A DNA stretch of 64,000 nt, from the NCBI RefSeq assembly GCF_013085345.1, contig NZ_JABFAJ010000001.1, forward strand, positions 99,609-163,608. Reading direction: 5' to 3'. The number at the start of each line of letters is the position of its first letter. Within the stretch, counting starts at the first letter, position 1. This DNA comes from Isoptericola sediminis. Its GTDB lineage: Bacteria > Actinomycetota > Actinomycetes > Actinomycetales > Cellulomonadaceae. The translations under genes were made by a program, and so were the position numbers. The notes beneath the pieces are model-generated. The model had not been told where the DNA came from and did no database searches. It worked only from the letters and a program-made list of their open reading frames with translations. This document shows positions 53,958-63,798 of the stretch, piece after piece.

Positions 53958-55136
53958 ATGGCTGCAGCAGACCGCGCCCGCCTGGGCGTCGGCATGGTCG
54001 GCTACTCGTTCATGGGCGCCGCGCACTCCCACGCGTGGCGTACCGCACCCCGCTTCTTCGACCTGCCGATGCGCACCGAGATGACGGCGGTGGCCGGACG
54101 GAACCGGGAGAAGGTCACCGCCGCGGCGGAGCGGCTCGGCTGGGAGTCCGCCGAGACCGACTGGCGTCGGTTGCTCGAGCGGGACGACATCGACCTCGTC
54201 GACATCTGCACTCCCGGCAGCACGCACGCCGAGATCGCGATCGCCGCGCTGGACGCCGGCAAGCACGTGCTGTGCGAGAAGCCGCTGGCCAACTCGGTCG
54301 CCGAGGCCGAGCAGATGGTGGCGGCCGCGGACCGCGCCGCGCGCCGCGGGGTGCACGCGATGGTCGGGTTCACCTACCGCCGCGTCCCCGCGATCCAGCT
54401 CGCACGGCAGCTCGTCGTCGACGGGCGCATCGGCGAGATCCGCCACGTGCGCGCGCAGTACCTGCAGGACTGGCTCTCGGACCCGTCGACCCCGTTGAAC
54501 TGGCGGCTCGACAAGGACAAGGCAGGGTCCGGCGCGCTGGGTGACATCGGCGCGCACGTCGTCGACCTCACGCAGTTCGTCACCGGCGAGCTGCTCACGG
54601 GCGTCGCCGGCATGCTCGAGACGTTCGTCAGCGAACGTCCGGTCGCCACCGAGTTCTCGGGTCTGTCCGGCTCCGGTGGCGCGGAGACCGGACCCGTCAC
54701 CGTCGACGACGCCGCCGTCTTCTTCGGCCGCATGTCGGGCGGCGCGATGGCGACCTACGAGGCCACCCGCTACGCCGCCGGCCGCAAGAACGCGATCCGC
54801 ATCGAGATCAACGGCTCTGCCGGGTCTCTCGCGTTCGACTTCGAGGACATGAACGTCCTGCACTTCTACGACGCGTCCGAGTCGGCGACGACGGCGGGCT
54901 TCCGCCGCATCGTGGTCACCGAGCCCGAGCACCGGTACATCGGGGCCTGGTGGCCGGCCGGGCACGGGTTGGGCTACGAGCACGCCTTCACGCACCAGGT
55001 CGTCGACCTGGTGGGCGCGCTGGCGGACGGTGCCGACCCGGCGCCGTCGTTCGCCGACGGTCTGGACGTCCAGCGGGTGCTGGACGCCGTGGAGCGCAGC
55101 GCGGCGGAGCAGCACCGCTGGATCAAGCTGCCCTGA
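53958..55136 (+). CDS. Gfo/Idh/MocA-family dehydrogenase
   Basis: A 392-residue NAD(P)-dependent oxidoreductase. The Rossmann start is LGVGMVGYSFMGAAHSHAWR; CEKPLANSVAEAEQM (the EKP motif) is near 108. The fold continues with VGFTYRRVPAIQLARQL and GDIGAHVVDLTQFVTGE, the common active-site His/Asp region. Relatives include inositol 2-dehydrogenase, 1,5-anhydrofructose reductase and ThuB. With ThuA genes and the TIM-barrel isomerase at 62093 it would oxidise the imported sugar to a keto form. GAAAGGA lies before ATG 53958. No signal peptide. Confidence 0.92.
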   Translation: MAAADRARLGVGMVGYSFMGAAHSHAWRTAPRFFDLPMRTEMTAVAGRNREKVTAAAERLGWESAETDWRRLLERDDIDLVDICTPGSTHAEIAIAALDAGKHVLCEKPLANSVAEAEQMVAAADRAARRGVHAMVGFTYRRVPAIQLARQLVVDGRIGEIRHVRAQYLQDWLSDPSTPLNWRLDKDKAGSGALGDIGAHVVDLTQFVTGELLTGVAGMLETFVSERPVATEFSGLSGSGGAETGPVTVDDAAVFFGRMSGGAMATYEATRYAAGRKNAIRIEINGSAGSLAFDFEDMNVLHFYDASESATTAGFRRIVVTEPEHRYIGAWWPAGHGLGYEHAFTHQVVDLVGALADGADPAPSFADGLDVQRVLDAVERSAAEQHRWIKLP

Positions 55137-55163
55137 CGGACCTGCCCGGCCGACCTGGAAGGT

Positions 55164-55204
55164 CCCCGGTCCGCGAGTGGAGAGGAGCATGCCCGGGACC
55201 GGGG
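55164..55204 (+). terminator. Possible terminator hairpin after the dehydrogenase
   Basis: Bases 55164-55172 pair with 55196-55204 (9 bp) with a 23-base loop. Moderate support only. Confidence 0.35.
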
Positions 55205-55313
55205 CGAGCAGTACTGACCGGAACGACCCGGTGACTCACGACGTCAGGGCCGACGCGTGGCGCACCCGGAGCGCAGCCAGACCCGTTCGACGATGACGAC
55301 GAAGGAGATCTTG

Positions 55314-58300
55314 GTGAGTAGAAGGCTCTGGGGAGCCACGAGCGTGGGGGGACGGCTCCTCGCCGTCGCCGCCGCACTCGCGGTCGCAGCTCCCATCACC
55401 GTCGCCGGCGCCACGCCGGCCGTCGCGGCAGCACCTGCCGCTCCGACCGGACCGCTCGCCGCGGCACCGGCCGAGTCCGACCCGTTCGACGTGCTCGTCT
55501 TCTCCAAGACGGCCGGTTTCCGCCACGGTTCGATCCCGGCGGGCGTCGCCGCGATCGAGCAGCTCGGGACCGAGCACGGGTTCTCCGTGGACGCCACGGA
55601 GGACGCCGGTGCGTTCACCGACGAGAACCTCGCGAACTACGACGTCGTGGCGTGGCTCTCGACGACGGGCGACGTGCTGGACGCCGACCAGCAGGCCGCG
55701 TTCGAGCGCTACATCCAGAACGGCGGTGGGTACGCCGGCATCCACGCGGCGTCCGACACCGAGTACGACTGGCCCTGGTACGGCGAGCTCGTCGGTGCCT
55801 ACTTCAACTCCCACCCCCAGAACCAGGACGCCACGGTCAAGGTCGAGGATCACGTCCACGCCTCCACCGAGCACCTGCCGGAGCGGTGGGAGCGGTTCGA
55901 CGAGTGGTACAACTTCCGCACCGACCCGCGTGACGACGTGCACGTGCTCGCGTCCCTGGACGAGTCCACGTACGACGCCGGCAGCGGCGCGATGGGTGCC
56001 GAGCACCCGACCGCGTGGTGCCAGGCCTACGACGGCGGCCGGTCCTGGTACACCGGCGGCGGCCACACCGATGCCTCCTACAGCGAGCCGGAGTTCCTCG
56101 AGCACCTGCTCGGCGGTCTGCAGACGGCGGCCGGGGTCGTGGACTCCGACTGCGCGGCCACGCAGAGCGACAGCTACGAGATGGTGCCGCTCGACGAGGA
56201 CACCGCCAACCCGATGATGCTGGACGTGGCCCCTGACGGCACCGTCTTCTACGTCGAGCGGGACGGTCGCGTGCGAGTGATCGACCCGGAGTCGAACACC
56301 ACCAGCACCGCGATGACGTTGGCGGTCACCCAGTCGAACGAGGACGGGCTGACCGGCGTCGTGCTGGACCCCGACTTCGCCACCAACGGATGGGTCTACC
56401 TGTTCTGGTCCCCGGAGGACGTCGGGGAGGACGGCCCGCACAACCGCGTCTCGCGGTTCGACTTCGACGCCGCGTCGGGCACCATCGACCCGGCGACGGA
56501 GGAGACGGTGCTGGTCATCCCGACGCAGCGCCAGACCTGCTGCCACGCGGGCGGCGACATGGTCTTCGACTCCGCGGGCAACCTGTACGTGGCGACCGGT
56601 GACAACACGAACCCGTTCGAGTCGCAGGGTTACGCGCCGCTGGACGAGCGCGACGGCCGGGAGAACTACGACTCCCAGCGGACGTCGGCCAACAGCAACG
56701 ACCTGCGCGGCAAGATCCTGCGCATCACCCCGCAGGACTCCGGCGGCTACACGATCCCCGAGGGCAACATGTTCGCCCCGGGCACGGCGGACACGCTGCC
56801 GGAGATCTACGCGATGGGGTTCCGCAACCCGTTCCGCATCGGCGTCGACCCGACGACCGACAACGTGCTCGTCGCGGACTACGGCCCGGACGCCGGCTCG
56901 GCGAACCCGGACCGCGGCCCGGCCGGGACCGTCGAGTGGAACGTCGTGAGCGAGACCGGCTTCTACGGCTGGCCCTACTGCACCGGTGACAACAACGCCT
57001 ACCACGCGTACGACTTCGCCACCGGGCAGTCCGGTGCGGAGTTCGACTGCGCCGGCGGCCCCGTCAACGACTCCCCGCACAACACGGGGATCACCCAGCT
57101 CCCGCCGGCCGTCGAGGCCGAGGTCTGGTACGGCTACTCCACCAACCCGCTGTTCCCCGAGATCGGTGGCGGCGGAGCGCCCATGGGCGGCCCGGTCTAC
57201 ACCTACGACGCCGAGCTCGACTCGGACGTGAAGTGGCCGGAGTACTGGGACGGCAAGGCCCTGTTCGGCGAGTGGAACCAGGGGCGCATGTACTCGTTCC
57301 AGCTCGCGGGCGAGCAGCGTGACGACCTGGTCGACATCAACCGCATCCTGCCGGGCGTCTTCGACCCGAGCGTCGGCTTCGACCGTCCGATGGACTTCGA
57401 CTTCGGTCCGGACGGCGCGCTGTACGTCGTCGACTGGGGTTCGGGATTCGGCGGCAACAACGACAGCTCGGGCGTCTACCGGGTCAACTACGTCGAGGGC
57501 GACCCGGCGCCGATCGCGAGGGCGTCCGCGGACGTCACCGACGGACTCGCCCCGCTCACGGTGCAGTTCTCCTCGGAGGGGACCCGGCACCCGTCCGGCG
57601 ACCCGATCACGCTGCAGTGGACCTTCGGCGACGGCTCGGAGCCCAGCACCGAGGCGAACCCGACGCACACCTACACCGAGAACGGCAGCTACACCGCCCA
57701 GCTCGTCGCCACCGACGAGTCGGGGCAGACCGGCGTCGCGAACGTGACGGTCGTGGTCGGCAACGTCGCACCCGAGGTCAGCATCACCTTCCCCGAGAAC
57801 GGAGGGTTCTTCGAGTGGGGCGACCAGGTCGTCTACGAGATCGACGTCAACGACCCGGACGGTGACGTCGCCTGCGAGGACGTCTCGCTGTTCACCTCGC
57901 TCGGGCACGACTCGCACGCGCACCCGTTCGACGAGCTGACCGGCTGCTCGGGCGTCATCCAGACCGCCCGCGACGAGGGTCACGGCATCGAGTCGAACAT
58001 CTTCTGGGTGATCGAGGCGTTCTACACCGACGACGGCGGCGACGCCGGCGCGCCGCTGACCACCACCGACCTGCAGGTGCTCCAGCCCAAGCTGGTCCAG
58101 TCGGAGTTCTTCACGGCCACCGGTCGTGCGGACGGCATCGGCGACGGTACGGGGGACCCGGGCGTCCAGATCGAGGAGACCGGTGACAGCGCCGGCGGCG
58201 GCCAGAACATCGGCTACATCGAGCCCGGTGACTTCTGGGCCCACGAGCCGGTCAGCCTGGCGAACGTGGACGCGATCTCGCTGCGGGCGGCGTCCGCCGG

Positions 58301-61217
58301 CGGCGGCGGTGAGGTCTCGGTGCGCTGGGACGCTCCCGACGGTCCCGAGATCGGCTCGATCACGGTGCCCGACACGGGTGACTGGCAGCAGTACGTCGAC
58401 GTGTCCACCGAGCTGACGAACGTTCCCGGTGGGTCCGGATCGCTGCACTTTGTGCTGCTGTCCGGCGGGATCAACGCCAACTGGATGGAGATCGACGGAC
58501 GCGGTGTCACCGACAACGAGCGGCCGGAGGTCCAGCTGACGGTCGACCCGCTGGCGGGCGACGCTCCGCTGACCGTCTCGGCGACCGCCGACGCCACCGA
58601 CCCGGACGGGATGGGCGAGCTCTCCTACGCCTGGGACGTCGGTCTCGGCGACGGATTCGTCGAGGGCGGCTCGGCCACCCTGGAGCACACCTACGACGAA
58701 CCGGGCACGTACCGGCTCCAGGTGCGCGTCACGGACGAGGGCGGCGCCTACGCCGTCGAGTACGTCGAGGTGGAGGTCTCGGGCACGACGCCGGAGCCGA
58801 CCCTGTGCCTGTCCGGCCGGTCGGACGACTTCCTCGGGGACGAGCTCGACCCGGAGCGGTGGACCGTGCTCGACCGCAACCAGGACCTGCAGGTCGCCGA
58901 CGGGGTCCTCACGATTCCGGCGACGGCCACGGACATCTACGGCACGGACAACGTCACGGTGCCGAACCTCGTCCTGCAGGACCTGCCCGACGGTCCGTTC
59001 ACGGCGACCGCCAAGGTGACGATCCCGGCCTACGCGCAGTACCAGCAGGCCGGTCTGCTGATCTACGGCGACGCGGACAACTACGCGAAGATGGTCCTCG
59101 AGGGCCGCTCGTCACCGGGCGACCCCGCGACGCGCATCTTCCAGTACATCCGTGAGGAGGACGGCGCCCCGAACGAGGTCGGCGACTCCAACACCGCCGC
59201 GCTCGGCGCCGACTACCCGGACACGGTGTACGTGCGGCTGTCCAGCAGCGACGGCGACGACCTGACGGCGTCGTACTCGGACGACGGCATGGAGTTCACG
59301 TCCATGCCGGAGACCAAGTCGCTGACCGGGATCGACGACCCGCAGATCGGGCTCGTCGCCCTGGCGGGCACCGGCTCGTCGGCGGAGATCGTGGACGCCG
59401 AGTTCGACTGGTTCCACATCACCCCGGACGACACGGCCGCGGCCCCCGGTCCCGACGACGAGTTCGAGGGCGACGCCCTCGACACCTGCCGCTGGGACGT
59501 GGTGCGCGAGGACCCGACGGGCTACCGGGTCACCGGTGGCGCGCTGGAGATCGACACCACGGCCACCGACATCTACACCGGCGACAACACCAGCACGCCG
59601 AACATCGTCGTGCAGGACCAGCCGGAGGGTGACTGGACCGTCGAGACCGTCGTCGACGGGTCGACGTTCGACCAGCAGTACCAGCAGGGCGGTCTGATCG
59701 TCTACGGCGACGACGACAACTACGTCAAGCTCGACCTCGTGACCGACAACGCGGCGGGCGACCCCGTCACGCAGCGTCTCGAGCTCCGCAGCGAGGTCGA
59801 CGCCGTCGTGCAGGACCCGCAGCCTGGCGTGGAGGAGCTCACGTCGTCGGTGTGGCACCTGCGGCTGACGAAGTCGGGGACGACGTTCTCGGCCGAGTAC
59901 AGCGCGGACGGCGAGGACTGGACGTCCTTCGCCGACGCGGTGACACACGAGGGTCTGCAGGACGCCCGGGTGGGGCTGTACGCCCTCGGGGCCTCGCAGC
60001 AGTCGGTGGCCACGGCGTCGTTCGACTACTTCCGCGTGCTCGGCTCCGCCGAGCCGCTCGAGGTGGTCGCGTTGCTCGACCCGTCGGAGCCGGACGGCCC
60101 GGACGGGCAGTGGCTCGGCCCGGTGACCGTCACGGTGGAGACCACCGGTGGACCTGAGGGTGCTCAGGTCTACCGCGAGGTCAACGTCGACGACGGTGGC
60201 TGGGCGGAGTACACCGCTCCGCTCGAGATCTCCGCAGCCGGCGCCCACACCGTCCAGGTGCGGGCCTCGGCGGGCGACGAGTCCGTGACCGGCGAGACGA
60301 TCGAGCTCACGATCGCCGAGCCCGAGCTGACGGAGGCGACCCCCGCGGTCGAGCTCACCCAGCCGACCTGCTCCTTCGACGACGACGGCGCCACCGTCGT
60401 GTCGAACGGTGCGGTCCTGGGGGTGGGGACCGAAGGTGTCGAGCGCTACGTGGTGCGGGCTGCCGACGACCTCGGCACCTACATCGGCGACGGGTCGGAC
60501 CTGCCGCCGGGTGACTACGTGGTGCGGGCCTGGCCCGCCGACGGCTACGAGCTCGTGGCCGCCGAGGGCTGGTCGGAGATCTTCCAGGGCCGCCTGCAGA
60601 CGACCGTGACCCTGGCCGAGCCGGACTGCCCGGTCGTGCCGGCGGTCGAGACCGTCCAGCCGACGTGCTCCTACGACGCGGACGGGGCGGAGGTCGTCAC
60701 CGGCGGCTCCCTGCTCCCGGCCGACCTCGACGGTGTGCGGTCCTACGTGGTGCGGGAGTGGGTCGACGGCTCGGCCGGCGACCGCCTGGACGACCTGGAC
60801 GACCTGGCTCCCGGGGAGTACCGGGTCGCCGCCCGACCGGCCGACGGGTTCTTCCTCGTCGGTGAGGGTGACTGGAAGGTCCGGGACAACGGGCTCGCCG
60901 TGCTCTTCGTGACGCTCGAGGAGCCGGAGTGCCCCGACCCGAACACCCCGGACGTGGCGGTCGAGGCCGCCACGTGCGACGCCGGCGGCTCGATCTCGCC
61001 GGAGACGCTGCCGGGGGTGCGCAGCTACACCGTGCACCGGTGGGTCGACGGCTCGGCGGACGGCAAGGTCAAGGAGCTCGACGACCTCGCCCCCGGCGAC
61101 TACCGGATCATCGCCTCGCCCGAGCGGAAGACCGAGCTCACGGTCACCGGCGACTGGACGCTCAGCCCCTCGGGCAAGGCGCGGCTAATCGCCACCGTCG
61201 AGGAGGTGTGCGACTGA
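55314..61217 (+). CDS. Secreted multidomain ThuA / glucose-sorbosone-dehydrogenase protein
   Basis: A 1967-residue exoprotein. Signal peptide; ThuA at about 56-270 (VLVFSKTAGFRHGSIP, AGIHAASDTEYDWPWYGELVG); sorbosone/glucose dehydrogenase propeller at about 289-730 (TCCHAGGDMVF, EIYAMGFRNPFRIG, FYGWPYC); PKD at 732-815; an Ig-like domain at 820-922; CBM6-like at 928-1062; a second PKD at 1071-1158; two DUF1349 (concanavalin-like) domains at about 1169-1372 and 1379-1579; an Ig-like domain at 1583-1672. Three tandem repeats of about 90-100 residues end the protein. GTG 55314 is used: AAGGAG is six bases upstream. It probably acts on polymer-bound or extracellular sugar and binds carbohydrate. 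Confidence 0.88.
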   Translation: MSRRLWGATSVGGRLLAVAAALAVAAPITVAGATPAVAAAPAAPTGPLAAAPAESDPFDVLVFSKTAGFRHGSIPAGVAAIEQLGTEHGFSVDATEDAGAFTDENLANYDVVAWLSTTGDVLDADQQAAFERYIQNGGGYAGIHAASDTEYDWPWYGELVGAYFNSHPQNQDATVKVEDHVHASTEHLPERWERFDEWYNFRTDPRDDVHVLASLDESTYDAGSGAMGAEHPTAWCQAYDGGRSWYTGGGHTDASYSEPEFLEHLLGGLQTAAGVVDSDCAATQSDSYEMVPLDEDTANPMMLDVAPDGTVFYVERDGRVRVIDPESNTTSTAMTLAVTQSNEDGLTGVVLDPDFATNGWVYLFWSPEDVGEDGPHNRVSRFDFDAASGTIDPATEETVLVIPTQRQTCCHAGGDMVFDSAGNLYVATGDNTNPFESQGYAPLDERDGRENYDSQRTSANSNDLRGKILRITPQDSGGYTIPEGNMFAPGTADTLPEIYAMGFRNPFRIGVDPTTDNVLVADYGPDAGSANPDRGPAGTVEWNVVSETGFYGWPYCTGDNNAYHAYDFATGQSGAEFDCAGGPVNDSPHNTGITQLPPAVEAEVWYGYSTNPLFPEIGGGGAPMGGPVYTYDAELDSDVKWPEYWDGKALFGEWNQGRMYSFQLAGEQRDDLVDINRILPGVFDPSVGFDRPMDFDFGPDGALYVVDWGSGFGGNNDSSGVYRVNYVEGDPAPIARASADVTDGLAPLTVQFSSEGTRHPSGDPITLQWTFGDGSEPSTEANPTHTYTENGSYTAQLVATDESGQTGVANVTVVVGNVAPEVSITFPENGGFFEWGDQVVYEIDVNDPDGDVACEDVSLFTSLGHDSHAHPFDELTGCSGVIQTARDEGHGIESNIFWVIEAFYTDDGGDAGAPLTTTDLQVLQPKLVQSEFFTATGRADGIGDGTGDPGVQIEETGDSAGGGQNIGYIEPGDFWAHEPVSLANVDAISLRAASAGGGGEVSVRWDAPDGPEIGSITVPDTGDWQQYVDVSTELTNVPGGSGSLHFVLLSGGINANWMEIDGRGVTDNERPEVQLTVDPLAGDAPLTVSATADATDPDGMGELSYAWDVGLGDGFVEGGSATLEHTYDEPGTYRLQVRVTDEGGAYAVEYVEVEVSGTTPEPTLCLSGRSDDFLGDELDPERWTVLDRNQDLQVADGVLTIPATATDIYGTDNVTVPNLVLQDLPDGPFTATAKVTIPAYAQYQQAGLLIYGDADNYAKMVLEGRSSPGDPATRIFQYIREEDGAPNEVGDSNTAALGADYPDTVYVRLSSSDGDDLTASYSDDGMEFTSMPETKSLTGIDDPQIGLVALAGTGSSAEIVDAEFDWFHITPDDTAAAPGPDDEFEGDALDTCRWDVVREDPTGYRVTGGALEIDTTATDIYTGDNTSTPNIVVQDQPEGDWTVETVVDGSTFDQQYQQGGLIVYGDDDNYVKLDLVTDNAAGDPVTQRLELRSEVDAVVQDPQPGVEELTSSVWHLRLTKSGTTFSAEYSADGEDWTSFADAVTHEGLQDARVGLYALGASQQSVATASFDYFRVLGSAEPLEVVALLDPSEPDGPDGQWLGPVTVTVETTGGPEGAQVYREVNVDDGGWAEYTAPLEISAAGAHTVQVRASAGDESVTGETIELTIAEPELTEATPAVELTQPTCSFDDDGATVVSNGAVLGVGTEGVERYVVRAADDLGTYIGDGSDLPPGDYVVRAWPADGYELVAAEGWSEIFQGRLQTTVTLAEPDCPVVPAVETVQPTCSYDADGAEVVTGGSLLPADLDGVRSYVVREWVDGSAGDRLDDLDDLAPGEYRVAARPADGFFLVGEGDWKVRDNGLAVLFVTLEEPECPDPNTPDVAVEAATCDAGGSISPETLPGVRSYTVHRWVDGSADGKVKELDDLAPGDYRIIASPERKTELTVTGDWTLSPSGKARLIATVEEVCD

Positions 61218-61223
61218 GGGACC

Positions 61224-61263
61224 GGGGTGTGCGCCGGAGGCCCTGATCCCCGGCGCACACCCC
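61224..61263 (+). terminator. 14-bp hairpin terminator after the exoprotein gene
   Basis: Bases 61224-61237 pair perfectly with 61250-61263 around a 12-base loop, seven bases after the stop codon. GC-rich, no T-run. Confidence 0.65.
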
Positions 61264-61381
61264 TCGCCAGACCGCCGGCGGCGAGCACTGCTGCGCCGAA
61301 GCCCTGCGGACGACCCCGGCCCAGGGCGTCCGCGGGGTGCAGCGGGGCAGCCGCCGGCATCGGCCGACCACGGTCGGCCGA

Positions 61382-61423
61382 CCCTCGGTACGGGACGGAT
61401 GCGCTCCGGTCCCGTGCCGAGGG
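61382..61423. repeat. Long hairpin upstream of the small surface protein gene
   Basis: Bases 61382-61396 pair with 61409-61423 (15 bp, one G-U) over a 12-base loop. It lies 48 bases before the next start, within the 253-base gap that otherwise holds only the terminator and a short palindrome near 61360-61380. It could be a second terminator or an attenuator. Confidence 0.45.
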
Positions 61424-61470
61424 CTCTCGGGGCCCGTGCCGACGGGTCGACGTCATGAAGGAGCAGGACG

Positions 61471-62040
61471 ATGAGAAGGATCGCTCGAGCGGGCGCCGTG
61501 ACGGCGCTCGCGCTCGGAGTGGGCATGGGACCGGCGCTCGGTCCGGCCTCGGCGCACGGCGGGGAGATCGACGTCGCGCTCGGCACCGACGGCGGCGGGG
61601 GCGTCTCCGCGTCGTTGGTTTGGGCCGGCGACGGGCATCCCGTGGAGGAGTCCGCCGTCGTCGTCGTCCGGGCCGTGTCCGACGGCGGCGAGGAGGTCGG
61701 GCCGGTGACCCTGGTGTCGGCGTCCGAGGGCGTCGGCTGGTACCGCTCCGACGCCGAGCTGCTCGACGAGGGCCATTGGACGCTGACAGCCCAGGTGGAG
61801 GAACCGGAGAAGGTCGAGGTGTCGACGGAGGTCGACGTCGTGGCGCCGGCCGAGGCGCCCGCCGCGACCGACGAGCCGGACGAACCCCGGAGCGCGGAGG
61901 GTGACGCGGCGATGGCGGACGACTCCGCGTCGTCGCAGACCTTCCCGGCGGGGCTGCCCGGGTGGACCGGCTGGGCCCTGGTGGCGCTCGCGGCCGCCGG
62001 CGTCGCAGCCGTGACTCTTCGGTGGCGCCGCCGTCGATGA
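61471..62040 (+). CDS. Small surface protein with signal peptide and C-terminal membrane anchor
   Basis: A 189-residue protein: signal peptide (about 1-28, ending PASAHGGEI), a beta-rich body of about 100 residues, a Glu/Asp/Ala-rich linker, and a C-terminal helix (about 165-183) followed by RWRRRR. The layout is like that of YtkA/FixH/CopC-type surface proteins, but no motif confirms any of these. It is cotranscribable with the isomerase 52 bases downstream. GGAGCAGG precedes ATG 61471. It may be an anchor or adaptor for the sugar exoprotein. Function not assigned. Confidence 0.7.
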   Translation: MRRIARAGAVTALALGVGMGPALGPASAHGGEIDVALGTDGGGGVSASLVWAGDGHPVEESAVVVVRAVSDGGEEVGPVTLVSASEGVGWYRSDAELLDEGHWTLTAQVEEPEKVEVSTEVDVVAPAEAPAATDEPDEPRSAEGDAAMADDSASSQTFPAGLPGWTGWALVALAAAGVAAVTLRWRRRR

Positions 62041-62092
62041 CTGGATCAGGGGCCCGGCACCGTCGGGTCCGGGACGAACGAGAGGAAGAACG

Positions 62093-63094
62093 ATGACACG
62101 ACCGATCAGCCTGTTCACCGGGCAGTGGGCGGACCTGCCCCTGGAGGAGGTGGCCGGACATGCCGCGAAGTGGGGGTACGACGGCCTGGAGCTGGCCTGC
62201 TGGGGCGACCATCTCGACGTGTCTCGGTGGGACGACGCCGACTACGTCCAGGGCCGCCAGGACCTGATGGCCCGGCACGGGCTGCAGATCGTGGCGATCT
62301 CGAACCATCTGACCGGCCAGGCGGTCTGCGACGACCCGATCGACCGGCGGCACCAGGAGATCCTGGCGCCGGAGATCTGGGGCGACGGCGACCCGGAGGG
62401 CGTCCGGCAGCGGGCGGCCGAGGCGATGAAGGACACCGCGCGCATGGCCGCGAAGCTCGGCGTGCGGACCGTCGTCGGCTTCACCGGGTCCTCCATCTGG
62501 AAGACCGTGGCGATGTTCCCGCCGGTCCCGGCCGACATGGTCGAGGCGGGGTACCAGGACTTCGCCGACCGCTGGAACCCGATCCTCGACGTCTTCGAGG
62601 AGGTCGGCGTCCGCTTCGCCCTCGAGGTCCACCCGAGCGAGATCGCCTACGACTACTGGACGACGCAGCGGACGCTCGAGGCGATCGGGCACCGGGAGTC
62701 CTTCGGCCTCAACTGGGACCCGAGCCACATGGTCTGGCAGGACGTCGATCCCGTGGGCTTCCTGTGGGACTTCCAGGACCGCATCTACCACGCGCACTGC
62801 AAGGACACGAAGAAGCGCCTGAACGGTCGCAACGGTCGGCTGTCGTCCCACCTGGCGTGGGCCGACCCGCGGCGGGGCTGGGACTTCATCTCCACCGGCC
62901 ACGGCGACGTGCCGTGGGAGGACTCCTTCCGGATGCTCAACGCCATCGGGTACGACGGCCCGCTGTCGGTGGAGTGGGAGGACGCCGGCATGGACCGCCT
63001 CGTCGGGGCGCCCGAGGGACTGGAGTTCGTGCGCCGGCTCGCGTTCGACCCGCCGGACGCAGCCTTCGACGCGGCCTTCTCCACGAAGGACTGA
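62093..63094 (+). CDS. Sugar phosphate isomerase/epimerase (AP-endonuclease-2 TIM barrel)
   Basis: A 333-residue xylose-isomerase-like TIM barrel. Metal ligands are expected from [14 protein letters not shown] (Glu), [13 protein letters not shown] (Asp/His), [10 protein letters not shown] (His/Asp) and LSVEWEDAG (Glu). [22 protein letters not shown] start is [19 protein letters not shown]. The group includes inosose isomerases, 3-keto-sugar lyases and epimerases; substrate unknown. GAGAGGAAG precedes ATG 62093. It stands at the end of the sugar locus, consistent with processing the keto product of the Gfo/Idh/MocA dehydrogenase. Confidence 0.93.
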   Translation: MTRPISLFTGQWADLPLEEVAGHAAKWGYDGLELACWGDHLDVSRWDDADYVQGRQDLMARHGLQIVAISNHLTGQAVCDDPIDRRHQEILAPEIWGDGDPEGVRQRAAEAMKDTARMAAKLGVRTVVGFTGSSIWKTVAMFPPVPADMVEAGYQDFADRWNPILDVFEEVGVRFALEVHPSEIAYDYWTTQRTLEAIGHRESFGLNWDPSHMVWQDVDPVGFLWDFQDRIYHAHCKDTKKRLNGRNGRLSSHLAWADPRRGWDFISTGHGDVPWEDSFRMLNAIGYDGPLSVEWEDAGMDRLVGAPEGLEFVRRLAFDPPDAAFDAAFSTKD

Positions 63095-63105
63095 GGCCGA
63101 CCCGC

Positions 63106-63663
63106 TCACTCCACGGGGGTGTGCAGCATGACCACGTCGTCGTGCTGCACACCCCCGACGTCATAGGTGCGGGCGCCGATCACGGCGAACCCGTGCTTGC
63201 GGTAGAAGGCCTGGGCGCGGGCGTTGTCCCCGTTGGTCCCCAGCCAGAGCGGCAGCCCGGGCGCGAGCTCGCGGGCGGCCTCGACGGCCCCGGTCATCAG
63301 GACGCCGGCCGTCCCGTCACCCATCCGGTCGGGATGGACGTAGATCTTCGACAGCTCGACGTACGGTCCCGCGCCGACGGCCGTCCGCAGCGCCTCGCGC
63401 TCGGCGGCGCCGTTCGGTTCGCCCCGCAGCAGCAGCGCGTAGCCGACGAGTCCGCCGGCGTCGGCGACGAGGAGGGAGCAGTCGTCGGCCCGGATCCAGC
63501 TGCGGAAGGTCTCGGGCGTGAGCCGGTGCGCGATGTGGTGGGCCATGGTGACGGTCGAGGTCCCGGGCGGGCACGCGAGGGGGAACGTCAGGGCCGCGAG
63601 CCAGGCGACCTCGGCAGCCTCCTCCGCGCGGGCGGGACGGGCGACGACGGGTGGTGCGCTCAC
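63106..63663 (-). CDS. GNAT-family N-acetyltransferase
   Basis: A 185-residue GNAT. The acetyl-CoA site shows VELSKIYVHPDRMGDGTAGVLM (variant of the QxxGxG/A motif), then WLGTNGDNARAQAFYRKHGF near the end, the typical strand-helix pair. The start is GTG 63661-63663 with TAGGTT on the minus strand (63670-63675) six bases upstream, so it may be leaderless. It converges with the isomerase, 11 bases between stops. Substrate unknown. Confidence 0.88.
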   Translation of the reverse strand: MSAPPVVARPARAEEAAEVAWLAALTFPLACPPGTSTVTMAHHIAHRLTPETFRSWIRADDCSLLVADAGGLVGYALLLRGEPNGAAEREALRTAVGAGPYVELSKIYVHPDRMGDGTAGVLMTGAVEAARELAPGLPLWLGTNGDNARAQAFYRKHGFAVIGARTYDVGGVQHDDVVMLHTPVE

Positions 63664-63769
63664 GGTGCGAACCTAGCGCGAACCGCCTCGTTCCGCGGCG
63701 CAGTCCACCCTGCACGACCTGCGACGACGGTGTCGGCGGTCACTGTGCGCCGGGTCACCCCGCACGGGC

Positions 63770-63798
63770 TTGGACTCGGTGCCGGGGACGTGTAATGT
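63770..63798 (+). promoter_or_regulatory. Promoter (first of two), TTGGAC-17-TAATGT
   Basis: -35 TTGGAC at 63770-63775 and -10 TAATGT at 63793-63798, spacer 17. The long leader (63799-64000) has no gene. It lies upstream of a second promoter, typical of rRNA operon control regions. Confidence 0.5.
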
